From contig JBFHIZ010000007.1 in the NCBI GenBank assembly GCA_041596215.1, positions 1 through 64,000 on the forward strand: a stretch of 64,000 nt of DNA, read 5' to 3'. A program made the translations under genes and the position numbers. This document shows, one piece after another, positions 34,158 to 44,682 of this stretch (positions are counted from its first letter, which is position 1; each line of letters begins with the position of its first letter). The notes below the pieces were generated by a model, which saw only the letters and a program-made list of their open reading frames with translations, was not told where the DNA came from and did no database searches. The stretch is from JBFHIZ01 sp041596215. GTDB lineage: Bacteria > Bacillota > Clostridia > Lachnospirales > Lachnospiraceae.

Positions 34158-34249
34158 GTATGGTGCACTATTGTGCAATGATAGGCTCCTTTTTCATGTA
34201 ATTTTTTCGAAAAATGACCTAAAAATAGAAAGAACGGGGTGAAATGTCA

Positions 34250-37200
34250 ATGGAAAAAAACAGAATACGTCCGATTGCTTCTGGCAAAAGTATGCGTATG
34301 AGTTACTCGAGACAGAAAGAAGTTTTAAGTATGCCTAATTTGATAGAAGTTCAAAAAAACTCATATCAATGGTTTTTGGAAGAGGGTTTAAAAGAGGTGT
34401 TTGAAGATATCTCTCCAATCGCAGACTACGGCGGCCAAATGAGCTTAGAATTTATCGACTTCGAACTGTGCAAAGAGGAAAGAAAATATTCTATTGAAGA
34501 ATGTAAGGAAAGAGATGCTACATACGCAGCACCATTAAAGGTAAAAGTTCGTCTTTATAATAAAGAAAAAGAAGAAATTAACGAACATGAGATCTATATG
34601 GGTGACCTTCCAATCATGACTGAAACAGGAACATTTGTAATTAATGGAGCTGAAAGAGTTATTGTAAGTCAGTTGGTTCGTTCTCCGGGTATTTATTATG
34701 GAATCGAACATGATAAAGTTGGTAAGCGTAAATTTTCTTCGACTGTAATACCTAATCGTGGTGCATGGTTAGAGTATGAAACAGATTCTAATGATATTTT
34801 TTATGTCCGTGTAGATAGAACTAGAAAGGTTCCTGTAACGGTATTGATTCGTGCACTAGGAATTGGCACAAACGAAGAAATTAGAGAATTATTTGGGGAT
34901 GAACCCAAAATAGAAGCCAGTCTTGCAAAGGACGTTGCTGAGAATTATCAGGAAGGTCTTTTAGAGTTATATAAAAAAATTCGACCAGGTGAACCACTTT
35001 CCGTTGATAGCGCAGATAGTTTAATTACTGCGATGTTTTTTGACCCTAGAAGATATGATTTAGCTAAAGTAGGACGCTATAAATTTAATAAGAAACTTGC
35101 ATTAAGAAATCGTATCGCTGGACATGTTTTAGCAGAAGACGTAATTGATGTGACGACAGGTGAAGTAATTGCAAAAGCCAATGAAGTAGTTTCAAGGGAA
35201 CTTGCAGATGTGATTCAAAATGCAGCAGTGCAAGCAGTTTGGCTTCAGACAGAAGAAGGAAAAACAAAAGTATTATCTACGTTAATGGTAGATTTGAAGC
35301 ATTATGTGGACTGTGAACCGAAAGAATTAGGTATTACAGAACTCGTATATTATCCTGTTCTCGAAAAAATCTTAGAAGAGTATGGCAATGATGCAGAAGA
35401 ATTAGCGGATGCGATTCGTGAAAATGTACATGATTTGATCCCTAAACATATAACAAAAGAAGATATCCTTGCGTCGATTAATTATAATATTCATTTGGAA
35501 TATGGTGTTGGAAATGCAGATGATATTGATCATTTAGGAAATAGACGAATTCGTGCGGTTGGAGAATTACTTCAAAATCAATATCGAATTGGATTATCTA
35601 GGTTAGAAAGAGTTGTTCGCGAAAGAATGACGACACATGATCCAGATGATATTACACCACAAAAATTAGTAAATATAAAACCAGTTCAAGCTGCAGTGAA
35701 AGAGTTTTTTGGTTCGTCACAATTATCACAGTTTATGGATCAAAATAATCCATTAAGTGAATTAACACATAAGAGACGTTTATCAGCATTAGGACCTGGT
35801 GGTTTGAGTAGAGACCGTGCAGGTTTTGAAGTTCGTGATGTTCATTATTCTCATTATGGAAGAATGTGTCCAATTGAAACACCGGAAGGTCCCAATATTG
35901 GATTGATAAACTCATTAGCTAGTTATGCTCGAATTAATGGATATGGATTTATTGAAGCTCCATATCGTAGAATTGATAAATCAGATATTGAAAATCCAGT
36001 AGTAACGGATGAAGTTGTGTATATGACGGCGGATGAAGAAGATAATTATCATGTTGCACAAGCAAATGAAAAACTTGATAGTGAAGGACATTTTGTAAAA
36101 AATAGCGTGTCTGGACGATATTTAGAAGAAACACAAGAGTATCCAAAAGAAAAATTTGATTATATGGATGTTTCTCCGAAAATGGTATTTTCGGTAGCTA
36201 CTGCATTAATTCCTTTCTTGGAAAATGATGATGCAAACCGTGCACTTATGGGATCAAACATGCAACGTCAGGCAGTACCACTGCTTGTTACTGAAGCACC
36301 TGCAGTTGGAACCGGTATGGAACCAAAAGCAGCAATTGATTCTGGAATTTGTATTGTGGCAAAAAAAGCTGGAAAGATAGACTATGTTTCTTCATGCTTA
36401 ATTAAGATTACGTATGATGATGGAGAAAAAGAGGAATTTCATTTAACGAAGTTTTCACGAAGCAATCAAAGTAACTGTTATAATCAAAAACCGATTGTAT
36501 CGAAAGGGGAACATGTTGAGGCAGGAACTGTTTTAGCGGATGGGCCTTCAACCGATAAAGGAGAATTGGCTCTTGGTAAAAACCCATTGATAGGATTTAT
36601 GACATGGGAAGGTTACAATTACGAAGATGCGGTATTGCTAAGTGAAAGATTGGTTCAAGATGATGTATTTACTTCTGTTCATATTGAAGAATATGAAGCA
36701 GAAGCAAGAGATACAAAGTTGGGACCAGAAGAAATTACAAGAGATGTTCCGGGAGTAAGCGATGATGTGTTAAAAGATTTAGATGATAGAGGGATCATTC
36801 GCATCGGAGCAGAAGTATGTGCAGGAGATGTTCTCGTAGGAAAAGTCACACCAAAGGGTGAAACGGAGCTGACTGCAGAGGAACGATTATTACGTGCCAT
36901 TTTTGGTGAAAAAGCAAGAGAAGTTAGAGATACTTCCTTGAAGGTTCCTCATGGTGAATATGGTATTGTAGTAGATGCAAAAGAATTTTCAAGAGAAAAT
37001 GGAGATGAACTTCCACCAGGAGTGAATCAATCTGTTTGTATATATATTGCGCAAAAGAGAAAAATTTCAGTTGGTGATAAAATGGCTGGACGTCATGGAA
37101 ACAAAGGTGTTGTTTCTAGGGTTCTTCCAGTTGAAGATATGCCATATTTACCAAATGGACGTCCGTTAGACATCGTGCTAAATCCACTTGGCGTACCTTC

Positions 37201-38089
37201 TCGTATGAACATTGGACAGGTATTAGAAATTCATTTATCTTTGGCAGCAAAAGCGTTAGGATTTAATATTTCAACACCTGTATTTGACGGTGCAAATGAA
37301 AATGATATTATGGATACTTTAGATTTAGCGAATGATTATGTAAATCTTACATGGGAAGAATTTGAAGCTAAGAATAAAGATGTTTTACTTCCAGAAGTAA
37401 TGGACTTTTTGTCTGAAAACAGAGAGCATAGAGAGTTATGGAAGGGAGTACCATTAACACGTGATGGAAAAGTTAGACTTCGTGATGGACGTACGGGAGA
37501 ATATTTTGATGGTCCGGTTACAATTGGCCATATGCATTATTTGAAACTTCATCATTTAGTAGATGATAAGATTCATGCACGTTCAACTGGTCCATATTCT
37601 TTGGTAACGCAACAACCATTGGGTGGTAAAGCACAATTTGGTGGTCAAAGATTTGGGGAAATGGAAGTTTGGGCATTGGAAGCTTATGGTGCATCTTATA
37701 CTTTACAAGAAATATTAACTGTAAAATCAGATGATGTGATAGGACGTGTAAAAACTTACGAAGCTATTATTAAAGGAAATAATATTCCGGAACCAGGAAT
37801 ACCAGAATCGTTTAAAGTATTATTAAAAGAATTGCAATCCTTAGCACTTGATGTAAAAGTACTTAGAGAAGATATGTCAGAAGTAGAAATAAAAGAATCC
37901 ATTGATTATGATTTATCGGGATTCCGATATGATTTAGATGATAATAAAAATGCAAATTATGAATCCGATGCATCCCTAGGAGCTATGGGCTATCAAAAGC
38001 AAGAGTTTGATACGGAAAGTGGAGAACTTGTTGCAGTCGAAGAAGAAGTAGTAGTCGATGAAGAAATAATAGAAACCGTAGAAGAATAG
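34250..38089 (+). CDS. rpoB: RNA polymerase beta subunit
   Basis: The catalytic beta subunit, 1279 residues. Landmarks are EKNRIRPIASGKSMRMSYSRQKEV at the start (RIRPI, SYSRQKEV), the rifampicin region SQLSQFMDQNNPLSEL and THKRRLSALGPGGL, both wild type, and GDKMAGRHGNKGVVS near 950. An ATG six bases earlier (34244) is too close to the GGGGTG ribosome site, so 34250 is preferred. The C-terminus has a short acidic extension (DEEIIETVEE). rpoC follows after 48 bases. Confidence 0.97.
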   Translation: MEKNRIRPIASGKSMRMSYSRQKEVLSMPNLIEVQKNSYQWFLEEGLKEVFEDISPIADYGGQMSLEFIDFELCKEERKYSIEECKERDATYAAPLKVKVRLYNKEKEEINEHEIYMGDLPIMTETGTFVINGAERVIVSQLVRSPGIYYGIEHDKVGKRKFSSTVIPNRGAWLEYETDSNDIFYVRVDRTRKVPVTVLIRALGIGTNEEIRELFGDEPKIEASLAKDVAENYQEGLLELYKKIRPGEPLSVDSADSLITAMFFDPRRYDLAKVGRYKFNKKLALRNRIAGHVLAEDVIDVTTGEVIAKANEVVSRELADVIQNAAVQAVWLQTEEGKTKVLSTLMVDLKHYVDCEPKELGITELVYYPVLEKILEEYGNDAEELADAIRENVHDLIPKHITKEDILASINYNIHLEYGVGNADDIDHLGNRRIRAVGELLQNQYRIGLSRLERVVRERMTTHDPDDITPQKLVNIKPVQAAVKEFFGSSQLSQFMDQNNPLSELTHKRRLSALGPGGLSRDRAGFEVRDVHYSHYGRMCPIETPEGPNIGLINSLASYARINGYGFIEAPYRRIDKSDIENPVVTDEVVYMTADEEDNYHVAQANEKLDSEGHFVKNSVSGRYLEETQEYPKEKFDYMDVSPKMVFSVATALIPFLENDDANRALMGSNMQRQAVPLLVTEAPAVGTGMEPKAAIDSGICIVAKKAGKIDYVSSCLIKITYDDGEKEEFHLTKFSRSNQSNCYNQKPIVSKGEHVEAGTVLADGPSTDKGELALGKNPLIGFMTWEGYNYEDAVLLSERLVQDDVFTSVHIEEYEAEARDTKLGPEEITRDVPGVSDDVLKDLDDRGIIRIGAEVCAGDVLVGKVTPKGETELTAEERLLRAIFGEKAREVRDTSLKVPHGEYGIVVDAKEFSRENGDELPPGVNQSVCIYIAQKRKISVGDKMAGRHGNKGVVSRVLPVEDMPYLPNGRPLDIVLNPLGVPSRMNIGQVLEIHLSLAAKALGFNISTPVFDGANENDIMDTLDLANDYVNLTWEEFEAKNKDVLLPEVMDFLSENREHRELWKGVPLTRDGKVRLRDGRTGEYFDGPVTIGHMHYLKLHHLVDDKIHARSTGPYSLVTQQPLGGKAQFGGQRFGEMEVWALEAYGASYTLQEILTVKSDDVIGRVKTYEAIIKGNNIPEPGIPESFKVLLKELQSLALDVKVLREDMSEVEIKESIDYDLSGFRYDLDDNKNANYESDASLGAMGYQKQEFDTESGELVAVEEEVVVDEEIIETVEE

Positions 38090-38137
38090 TAGATGATAGG
38101 ACGGGTGAGTTTTGCTTACCTTGAAAGGAGAGCATAG

Positions 38138-41100
38138 ATGCCAGAAACAAATAATGAAGCATACCAACCAATGACGTTTGATGCGATTAAAATTGGATTA
38201 GCGTCAACTGAGAAAATTTTAGAATGGTCAAGAGGCGAGGTGTTAAAGCCTGAGACGATTAACTATCGTACATTAAAACCAGAAAAAGATGGTTTGTTTT
38301 GCGAGAAAATTTTTGGACCAAATAAAGACTGGGAATGTCATTGTGGTAAATATAAAAAAATAAGATACAAGGGAGTTATTTGTGATCGTTGTGGAGTAGA
38401 AGTGACGAAAGCAAGTGTTCGTAGAGAACGCATGGGACATATTAAACTTGCAGCTCCAGTTTCGCATATTTGGTATTTCAAAGGAATACCAAGTAGAATG
38501 GGACTTATATTAGATATTTCACCTAGAATTCTAGAAAAAGTATTGTACTTTGCTTCCTATATAGTAATTGATAAAGGGGAGACTGATTTAGAGTACAAAC
38601 AGGTTCTCTCTGAAAAAGAATATCAAGATGCAAGGGAAACCTGGGGAACAAGTTTTCGCGTAGGAATGGGTGCAGAAGCAGTAAAAGAATTGCTTCAAGC
38701 AATTGATTTAGAGAGCGAAAGTGTGGAATTAAAAGCAGGATTAAAAACTTCCACCGGACAAAAACGTGCAAGAATTATTAAAAGACTTGAAGTAATTGAA
38801 GCTTTTCGTGAATCGAAAAACAAACCGGAATGGATGGTTTTGGATGCCGTTCCAGTAATTCCACCTGATTTACGTCCAATGGTTCAATTAGATGGAGGCC
38901 GTTTTGCAACAAGTGATTTGAATGATTTATATCGGAGAATCATTAACAGAAACAATCGATTACGTAGATTACTAGAATTAGGCGCTCCAGATATTATTGT
39001 TCGAAATGAAAAAAGAATGCTTCAAGAAGCAGTAGATGCTTTGATTGATAATGGAAGAAGAGGACGTCCAGTTACTGGACCAGGAAATCGTGCATTAAAA
39101 TCATTATCAGATATGCTGAAAGGTAAATCTGGACGTTTCCGCCAGAACTTATTAGGAAAACGTGTGGATTATTCAGGGCGTTCTGTAATTGTTGTTGGAC
39201 CAGAATTGAAAATATATCAATGTGGTCTTCCGAAAGAAATGGCAATTGAATTATTTAAACCATTTGTTATGAAAGAATTAGTTGGAAGAGGAATATCTCA
39301 AAATATCAAAAATGCAAAAAAATTAGTAGAGCGTTTAGATGCACGCGTTTGGGATGTATTAGAAGATGTTATTGCAGAACATCCAGTTATGCTTAATCGT
39401 GCACCTACGTTACATAGATTGGGAATTCAGGCGTTTGAGCCTATCTTAGTAGAAGGTAAAGCGATAAAATTACATCCATTAGTTTGTACAGCGTATAATG
39501 CCGATTTTGATGGAGATCAAATGGCTGTCCATCTTCCTCTTTCGGTAGAAGCACAAGCAGAATGTCGATTTTTATTACTTTCTCCAAACAACTTATTGAA
39601 ACCATCTGATGGTGGACCAGTTGCAGTTCCTTCACAGGATATGGTGTTGGGTATCTATTATTTGACACAGGAGAGAGCTGGCGCAATTGGAGAAGGAAAA
39701 TGTTTTAAAAGTACGAATGAGGCAATTTTAGCTTATGAAAATAAGGTAATTACACTGCATTCAAAAATCCGAGTTCGAATTTCAAAAACAAATTCGGAGG
39801 GAGAAGTTATTACGGGAACCATTGATACAACCTTGGGACGTTTGCTTTTTAATGAAATCTTACCTCAAGATTTAGGATTTGTAGATCGTAAAGATCCGGA
39901 TAATTTCTTGAAATTAGAAGTGGATTTTCATGTTTCAAAAAAAGGTTTAAAACAAATACTTGAAAAGGTTATCAATACACATGGATCAACAAAAACGGCC
40001 GAAGTATTAGATGATGTAAAGGCTATGGGTTATAAATTCTCGACAAGAGCGGCAATGACAGTTTCTATTTCTGATATGACCGTACCTGAAAGTAAAACCG
40101 AAATGTTAGAAAATGCACAAGCAATTGTAGATCAAATTACAGTGAACTTTAGACGTGGTTTGATTACGGAAGAAGAAAGATATCGTGCGGTTGTAGAGAC
40201 TTGGAATGAGACAGATAAAGAACTTACTAAAGTTCTTCTTGATGGACTTGATCAATATAATAATATTTTCATGATGGCAGATTCGGGAGCACGTGGATCC
40301 AACCAACAGATCAAACAGTTAGCAGGTATGCGTGGTTTGATGGCGGATACTTCGGGACGTACCATTGAACTTCCAATTAAATCCAATTTCCGTGAAGGAC
40401 TTGATGTTTTGGAATATTTCATGTCAGCACATGGTGCTCGTAAAGGTCTTTCGGATACGGCGCTTCGTACAGCGGATTCAGGGTATTTAACAAGACGTTT
40501 GGTAGATGTATCTCAGGATTTAATTATTCGAGAAATGGATTGCAAAGGAAACGGCGAAATCCCTGGAATGATAGTAAAAGCATTTATGGATGGAAAAGAA
40601 GTAATTGAAAGTCTTGAAGAACGTATCACTGGAAGATTTTCATGTGAAACCATTAAAGATAAAGATGGTAATGTCTTAGTAAAACAAAACCATATGATTA
40701 CACCAAGACGTGCAGAAGCAATTGTAAATGAAGGTGTGGATGAAAAGGGCAATATTTTAACAAGTGTCAAAATTCGTACTATTTTAACTTGTAAATCCCG
40801 AATTGGAATTTGTGCAAAATGTTATGGCGCAAATATGGCGACAGGTGAAGCTGTTCAAGTAGGGGAAGCGGTAGGTATTATTGCAGCACAATCAATCGGA
40901 GAACCGGGTACACAGCTTACTATGCGTACATTCCATACGGGTGGTGTTGCAGGTGATGATATAACACAAGGTCTACCTCGTGTTGAGGAATTGTTTGAAG
41001 CTAGAAAACCAAAAGGATTAGCAATTATTGCTGAATTTGGTGGGAAAGCTGTAATTAAAGATACCAAGAAAAAGCGTGAGATTATTATTACGAATGATGA

Positions 41101-41806
41101 AGGCGAATCAAAAGCTTATTTGATTCCATATGGTTCTAGAATCAAAATAATTGATGAAGCCATTCTTGAAGCAGGTGATGAATTAACAGAAGGTAGTATT
41201 AATCCACATGATTTGCTTAAGATTAAAGGCGTTCGTGCGGTTCAAGATTACATGATTCGTGAGGTACAAAGAGTATATCGTTTACAAGGTGTTGAAATTA
41301 ATGATAAACATATTGAGGTTATCGTTCGACAAATGTTAAAGAAAGTTCGATTGGAAGATAATGGAGATTCGGAATTGCTTCCAGGAAGACTTGTCGATAT
41401 ATTAGAACTTGAAGATGTTAATAATAAATTACTTGCAGAAGGAAAAGAACCTGCAGTGGGAGTGCAAGCTATGCTTGGAATTACCAAAGCATCTCTAGCA
41501 ACGGATTCCTTCTTGTCAGCGGCATCATTCCAAGAGACTACAAAAGTATTAACGGATGCTGCAATTAAAGGTAAAATTGATAATCTTATTGGATTAAAAG
41601 AGAATGTTATCATTGGTAAATTAATTCCAGCAGGAACCGGAATGAAGAGATATAATGATGTGCATTTAGATTGTGATCCAACGGGAGATATTCTAATTCC
41701 TTCCGATGAAATGGTTTTGGGTGAGGATGTTATCGAAACAATAGATGATATTGTAGAACCCTTGGTTTTAGAAGAAAGTTCTGCGGAAGATTTAGTAGAG
41801 ATTTAG
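38138..41806 (+). CDS. rpoC: RNA polymerase beta' subunit
   Basis: 1222 residues. The first zinc site is CHCGKYKKIRYKGVICDRCG (residues 68-87), the active-site loop NADFDGDQMAVH binds catalytic Mg2+, the bridge and trigger helices lie around 720-920, and the second zinc cluster contains CKSRIGICAKCYG. The acidic C-terminus is as usual in clostridia. AAAGGAG ribosome site. A bidirectional terminator closes the unit. Confidence 0.97.
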   Translation: MPETNNEAYQPMTFDAIKIGLASTEKILEWSRGEVLKPETINYRTLKPEKDGLFCEKIFGPNKDWECHCGKYKKIRYKGVICDRCGVEVTKASVRRERMGHIKLAAPVSHIWYFKGIPSRMGLILDISPRILEKVLYFASYIVIDKGETDLEYKQVLSEKEYQDARETWGTSFRVGMGAEAVKELLQAIDLESESVELKAGLKTSTGQKRARIIKRLEVIEAFRESKNKPEWMVLDAVPVIPPDLRPMVQLDGGRFATSDLNDLYRRIINRNNRLRRLLELGAPDIIVRNEKRMLQEAVDALIDNGRRGRPVTGPGNRALKSLSDMLKGKSGRFRQNLLGKRVDYSGRSVIVVGPELKIYQCGLPKEMAIELFKPFVMKELVGRGISQNIKNAKKLVERLDARVWDVLEDVIAEHPVMLNRAPTLHRLGIQAFEPILVEGKAIKLHPLVCTAYNADFDGDQMAVHLPLSVEAQAECRFLLLSPNNLLKPSDGGPVAVPSQDMVLGIYYLTQERAGAIGEGKCFKSTNEAILAYENKVITLHSKIRVRISKTNSEGEVITGTIDTTLGRLLFNEILPQDLGFVDRKDPDNFLKLEVDFHVSKKGLKQILEKVINTHGSTKTAEVLDDVKAMGYKFSTRAAMTVSISDMTVPESKTEMLENAQAIVDQITVNFRRGLITEEERYRAVVETWNETDKELTKVLLDGLDQYNNIFMMADSGARGSNQQIKQLAGMRGLMADTSGRTIELPIKSNFREGLDVLEYFMSAHGARKGLSDTALRTADSGYLTRRLVDVSQDLIIREMDCKGNGEIPGMIVKAFMDGKEVIESLEERITGRFSCETIKDKDGNVLVKQNHMITPRRAEAIVNEGVDEKGNILTSVKIRTILTCKSRIGICAKCYGANMATGEAVQVGEAVGIIAAQSIGEPGTQLTMRTFHTGGVAGDDITQGLPRVEELFEARKPKGLAIIAEFGGKAVIKDTKKKREIIITNDEGESKAYLIPYGSRIKIIDEAILEAGDELTEGSINPHDLLKIKGVRAVQDYMIREVQRVYRLQGVEINDKHIEVIVRQMLKKVRLEDNGDSELLPGRLVDILELEDVNNKLLAEGKEPAVGVQAMLGITKASLATDSFLSAASFQETTKVLTDAAIKGKIDNLIGLKENVIIGKLIPAGTGMKRYNDVHLDCDPTGDILIPSDEMVLGEDVIETIDDIVEPLVLEESSAEDLVEI

Positions 41807-41854
41807 ATAGAAGGAATAGTTTAAAAGAAGAAATAAATATTTAGAATAAGAAAA

Positions 41855-41889
41855 GAGCCGGCTGAGAAATATCTCAATCGGCTTTTTCT
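41855..41889. terminator. terminator of rpoC, shared with the minus-strand pilin-like operon
   Basis: AGCCG..TGAGA pairs with TCTCA..CGGCT around AATA, with two internal mismatches, an A run before and T run after. The convergent operon ends six bases further right. Confidence 0.86.
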
Positions 41890-41894
41890 TAATA

Positions 41895-42326
41895 TTATGG
41901 AGTAAAGAATTCGATGGAATGATCGACTTCTAACGGCTCTAATGTTACAACTTCATAATTTGTTAGCTCATAGTAAAAATCTCCATCTGTGGACGGATAA
42001 TGAGGAGTTAACGCAATGTATAAAGACTGCAAATCATTAATTGGGATATAAAAAGAAATTATTTTGCCAACAGAGAGGTAATATTCTTCTTCCGTTAAGA
42101 GGGCTGCTGATTCTTTTAAAGAATTGTCAATGGAAGCAATGGATGCTTCGGCTTTGTTGCATGCAGAATAATATTCTGAGGTTTTCTCTTGTAAATTTTT
42201 GCTTAACTTATAATCGGAAGCTGAACTAACAAGAGAAAGCGAAGCAAAAGAAATCAGACATAAGATAACAAAAATCATAAGAATAGAAGAAGAGCCAATA
42301 TTAATATTTTGTGATTTAGTTTTCAT
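41895..42326 (-). CDS. pilin-like membrane-anchored protein of a GspF-linked operon
   Basis: 143 residues. One N-terminal membrane helix (about 13-37, ILMIFVILCLISFASLSLVSS region) is followed by a helical stretch with Lys/Glu and a small globular part. This is the general form of pseudopilins or TadE-like proteins, but no prepilin peptidase motif (G before FTLxE) is seen. Last gene of the nine-gene minus operon; its start overlaps the previous gene by 11 bases and has an AAGGTGGA site. Function unknown; linked by context to the GspF protein. Confidence 0.55.
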   Translation of the reverse strand: MKTKSQNINIGSSSILMIFVILCLISFASLSLVSSASDYKLSKNLQEKTSEYYSACNKAEASIASIDNSLKESAALLTEEEYYLSVGKIISFYIPINDLQSLYIALTPHYPSTDGDFYYELTNYEVVTLEPLEVDHSIEFFTP

Positions 42327-42747
42327 GTGAAGTCCACCTTTCTGGGGTGTGTTTATCTACTGTTAAACTATAAATTAGTTTATCCGAGGTATATAGTTCA
42401 ATATGAGCAGAACGAATGGATTCCTTTGAAGAGTAGAAAATTGTTGCATAATAAAAGGAATCTTTTGCAGAAGAACGAAGCCCGTCTTCATCATAATAAA
42501 TTGTTGTCGTGGTATTTAAATCATAGTCCATTTGTGAATTTTTAAAAGATTCTGCAATGGTTTCTGATATTTGAATACAGGTATTTAATTGTGTGCTCTC
42601 TAAATTTATCGTATATGATTTCACAAACATCTCAATACAGACGGTACTCGCAATAGAAAAAAACAAAATGACAATGATTAATTCTAAAAGGAAGATGCCT
42701 GATTTTGAAGTTGTTGGATAAAATATTTGCATTCGCTTTTGATTCAT
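42316..42747 (-). CDS. type IV prepilin-like protein
   Basis: 143 residues from ATG 42747. The N-terminus is MNQKRMQIFYPTTSKSG followed by IFLLELIIVILFFSIAS: a short basic leader, Gly, and a hydrophobic helix with Glu at position five after Gly, the pattern of prepilin cleavage and methylation sites. The remainder is a small beta-rich domain. The open frame extends 117 bases further upstream into the previous gene, without a ribosome site; AGAAAGGAA before 42747 decides the start. Probable minor pilin. Confidence 0.62.
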   Translation of the reverse strand: MNQKRMQIFYPTTSKSGIFLLELIIVILFFSIASTVCIEMFVKSYTINLESTQLNTCIQISETIAESFKNSQMDYDLNTTTTIYYDEDGLRSSAKDSFYYATIFYSSKESIRSAHIELYTSDKLIYSLTVDKHTPERWTSHEN

Positions 42748-42763
42748 ATATAGAAATTCCTTT

Positions 42764-43249
42764 CTAATTTTGCATGGTGTTTGCAGTAAGAAGAAAAACG
42801 GTACTTGAACCATCTTTATAAATAGTGCATTCGAAGGTTTGGTTGTTGATTCGATTGATAACAAAAGAATCTGCTTCTAAAATTTTATTCCCTGCTTTTA
42901 AAGGAAGAGAAGTATTGTCTTTAAGAAATAGTTCTTTTAAATAGCCTTCATGAATATATAAATAAGTATGGTAGATTTCCTCATTAATTTCTTCTGTAAA
43001 AACAAAAGAAGAATTATCATTTATTTCTTCGACAGAAATTGCATTTTTGCGGTCGCTTTGGCGAAACTTTTCAGTAATATAAGCATAGGAAGTCCGATTA
43101 TCAAAATTTCCTTCCATGTTGTCTACAGTATGACTATAGACAGTAGAACCCATAATGACAAGCATAAGGGCGGAAATTGCAAATGCACCAAAGAGAATGA
43201 GAACAAAAAGAATATCTATGGTATGCTTTTTTTGTTGGTTACGATACAT
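42764..43249 (-). CDS. DUF4860-like membrane-anchored protein
   Basis: 161 residues. A basic start with HTIDILFVLILFGAFAISAL, one membrane helix, then a domain with RTSYAYITEKFRQSD and IHEGYLKELF. The arrangement fits DUF4860, a family of pilin-like proteins known from Lachnospiraceae pilus operons. It probably takes part in the same assembly as the neighbouring pilin-like proteins. Ribosome site ACGGAGT. Function unproven. Confidence 0.6.
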   Translation of the reverse strand: MYRNQQKKHTIDILFVLILFGAFAISALMLVIMGSTVYSHTVDNMEGNFDNRTSYAYITEKFRQSDRKNAISVEEINDNSSFVFTEEINEEIYHTYLYIHEGYLKELFLKDNTSLPLKAGNKILEADSFVINRINNQTFECTIYKDGSSTVFLLTANTMQN

Positions 43250-43270
43250 AATGACTCCGTTCTTGAATGT

Positions 43271-43600
43271 TTATTCTTTTAAAATAATAGTTACATTGGG
43301 GTAAATATTAGACCCTATAAATTGATAGTCTAAAAAGAAAAGGTTATCATCATAGATTAAACCATAATTAGTTATAATATATTCTAAACTAGGAGGATAA
43401 GTACCTTCTAAAGCATAACATTGAGTTATGTTTCTTTGTAAACTAGTAGCTAATATTTCTTGCTGCTGTTCAACTGAAGCTTGATCAATAGAAGAAATAC
43501 CCCGGAAAAATAAAAGAAAAAGAATAATAAATGCGACTAGGGGTAATCTTATTTTATGAAGATAATAGGAAAATTTTGTTTCCTTTGAAAAACGATTCAT
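43271..43600 (-). CDS. small membrane-anchored pilus-associated protein
   Basis: 109 residues from ATG 43600: a basic N-terminus, one membrane helix (about 17-36), then a short domain with the conserved-looking CYALEGTYPPSLEYIITNYGL. The last motif (tyrosine-proline-proline near the start of an exposed domain) recalls minor pseudopilins. The open frame opens at a TTG inside the end of the GspF gene, but AAAGGA precedes ATG 43600. Function unknown, linked by operon. Confidence 0.55.
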   Translation of the reverse strand: MNRFSKETKFSYYLHKIRLPLVAFIILFLLFFRGISSIDQASVEQQQEILATSLQRNITQCYALEGTYPPSLEYIITNYGLIYDDNLFFLDYQFIGSNIYPNVTIILKE

Positions 43601-43622
43601 AAGTATCCTTTCGTAAATATGA

Positions 43623-44669
43623 TTATCCAATGGTAGACATAATGCCCATAAGTGGAAGAATGACAGATAAAAGAATTAATCCAACAATGAGAGACAATAT
43701 GATTACTAAAGTAGGTTCTAATGTGGAAAGCGTTGCATAGATTCTACGATCGGTTTCTTCTTCGTAATCAAGAGCTATTTTTTCCATGACATCATCAATA
43801 CTACCTGATTTGAAGCCGACGGTAATCATACGAGCATGTAAATGAGAGAATAAATTCGCTTGGATAAGAGATTCACCAAAAGAAAGATTTTCTTTTAAAC
43901 TGTTTTTGCAAATGGAAATTTTCCTTTGAACCATAGTATTGTCTACTAATTGATATACTAAATCTAAGCTTTTATAAGTATCAAGACCACTACTAAATGT
44001 TAAAGCTAATCCATTTGCGAATCTTCCCATTGCAATTCCATAATTTAATTTTTTGATTGGAGGAAACCAACCAAAAAGTGGTTTGCTCCATTTTTGTCCA
44101 AGAGAAGTTTTTCGAAAAAAGAGAACACATAAAACGATGCAAAGAAGGAAAATAAGGATAATAATGGAGTATTGATTCATGGAACTTCCCAGGGTTAATA
44201 AGATTTTTGCAATGCCGGATATTTCGCCGCCAAGTTGATTAAACACACGATTAAAAATGGGAAGCACTTTGGTAAGCAAGACTAGTATGATTAAAAACAT
44301 CATAGTAATCATAATTAAGGGATATCGAATGGCATTAACTACAGAAATATGAATGCTTTCTTCGCGTTTGTAATAAATACCTAACGAAGATAATACCATG
44401 TCAAGGGTTCCGGATTCTTCGCCAATGGCAATCATATTGACAACATAAATTGGAAAAACATGAGTTGAAACAATTGCTTCATGAAAAGAAGCACTGTTTT
44501 TGATCGCTTGAATTAAAGTTTCGCATAAATCCTTGCCCGACTGGTCTTTTGTATCTTTTTTTAAAATTTCCAATCCGTCTAAGGTTGAAATGCCTGCGTT
44601 CATGATTACTGCCATTTGTTCGCAGAAGGATGAAATTTCTAGATTTGATAGTTTTTTTAATTTTTTCAT
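43623..44669 (-). CDS. type II secretion / type IV pilus inner membrane protein (GspF/PilC-like)
   Basis: The platform protein of a type IV filament machine, 348 residues. Two T2SSF domains are visible, each with a helical bundle and membrane helices: LSNLEISSFCEQMAVIMNAGI (landmarks FCEQMAVIMNAGI) and GEESGTLD in the first, FANGLALTFSSGLD and GFKSGSID in the second. The partner ATPase (GspE/PilB) and prepilin peptidase are not in the window. It is followed by four pilin-like genes. GGGAGAG ribosome site. Confidence 0.88.
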   Translation of the reverse strand: MKKLKKLSNLEISSFCEQMAVIMNAGISTLDGLEILKKDTKDQSGKDLCETLIQAIKNSASFHEAIVSTHVFPIYVVNMIAIGEESGTLDMVLSSLGIYYKREESIHISVVNAIRYPLIMITMMFLIILVLLTKVLPIFNRVFNQLGGEISGIAKILLTLGSSMNQYSIIILIFLLCIVLCVLFFRKTSLGQKWSKPLFGWFPPIKKLNYGIAMGRFANGLALTFSSGLDTYKSLDLVYQLVDNTMVQRKISICKNSLKENLSFGESLIQANLFSHLHARMITVGFKSGSIDDVMEKIALDYEEETDRRIYATLSTLEPTLVIILSLIVGLILLSVILPLMGIMSTIG

Positions 44670-44682
44670 TTTCTCTCCCTAA

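Noticed and set aside
33467..34168. Long minus-strand open frame (233 codons) across rplJ-rplL
   Set aside because: It lies antisense to two certain ribosomal genes, and its product is a Phe/Cys-rich and Ala/Ser-rich mirror of their codon bias; no ribosome site.
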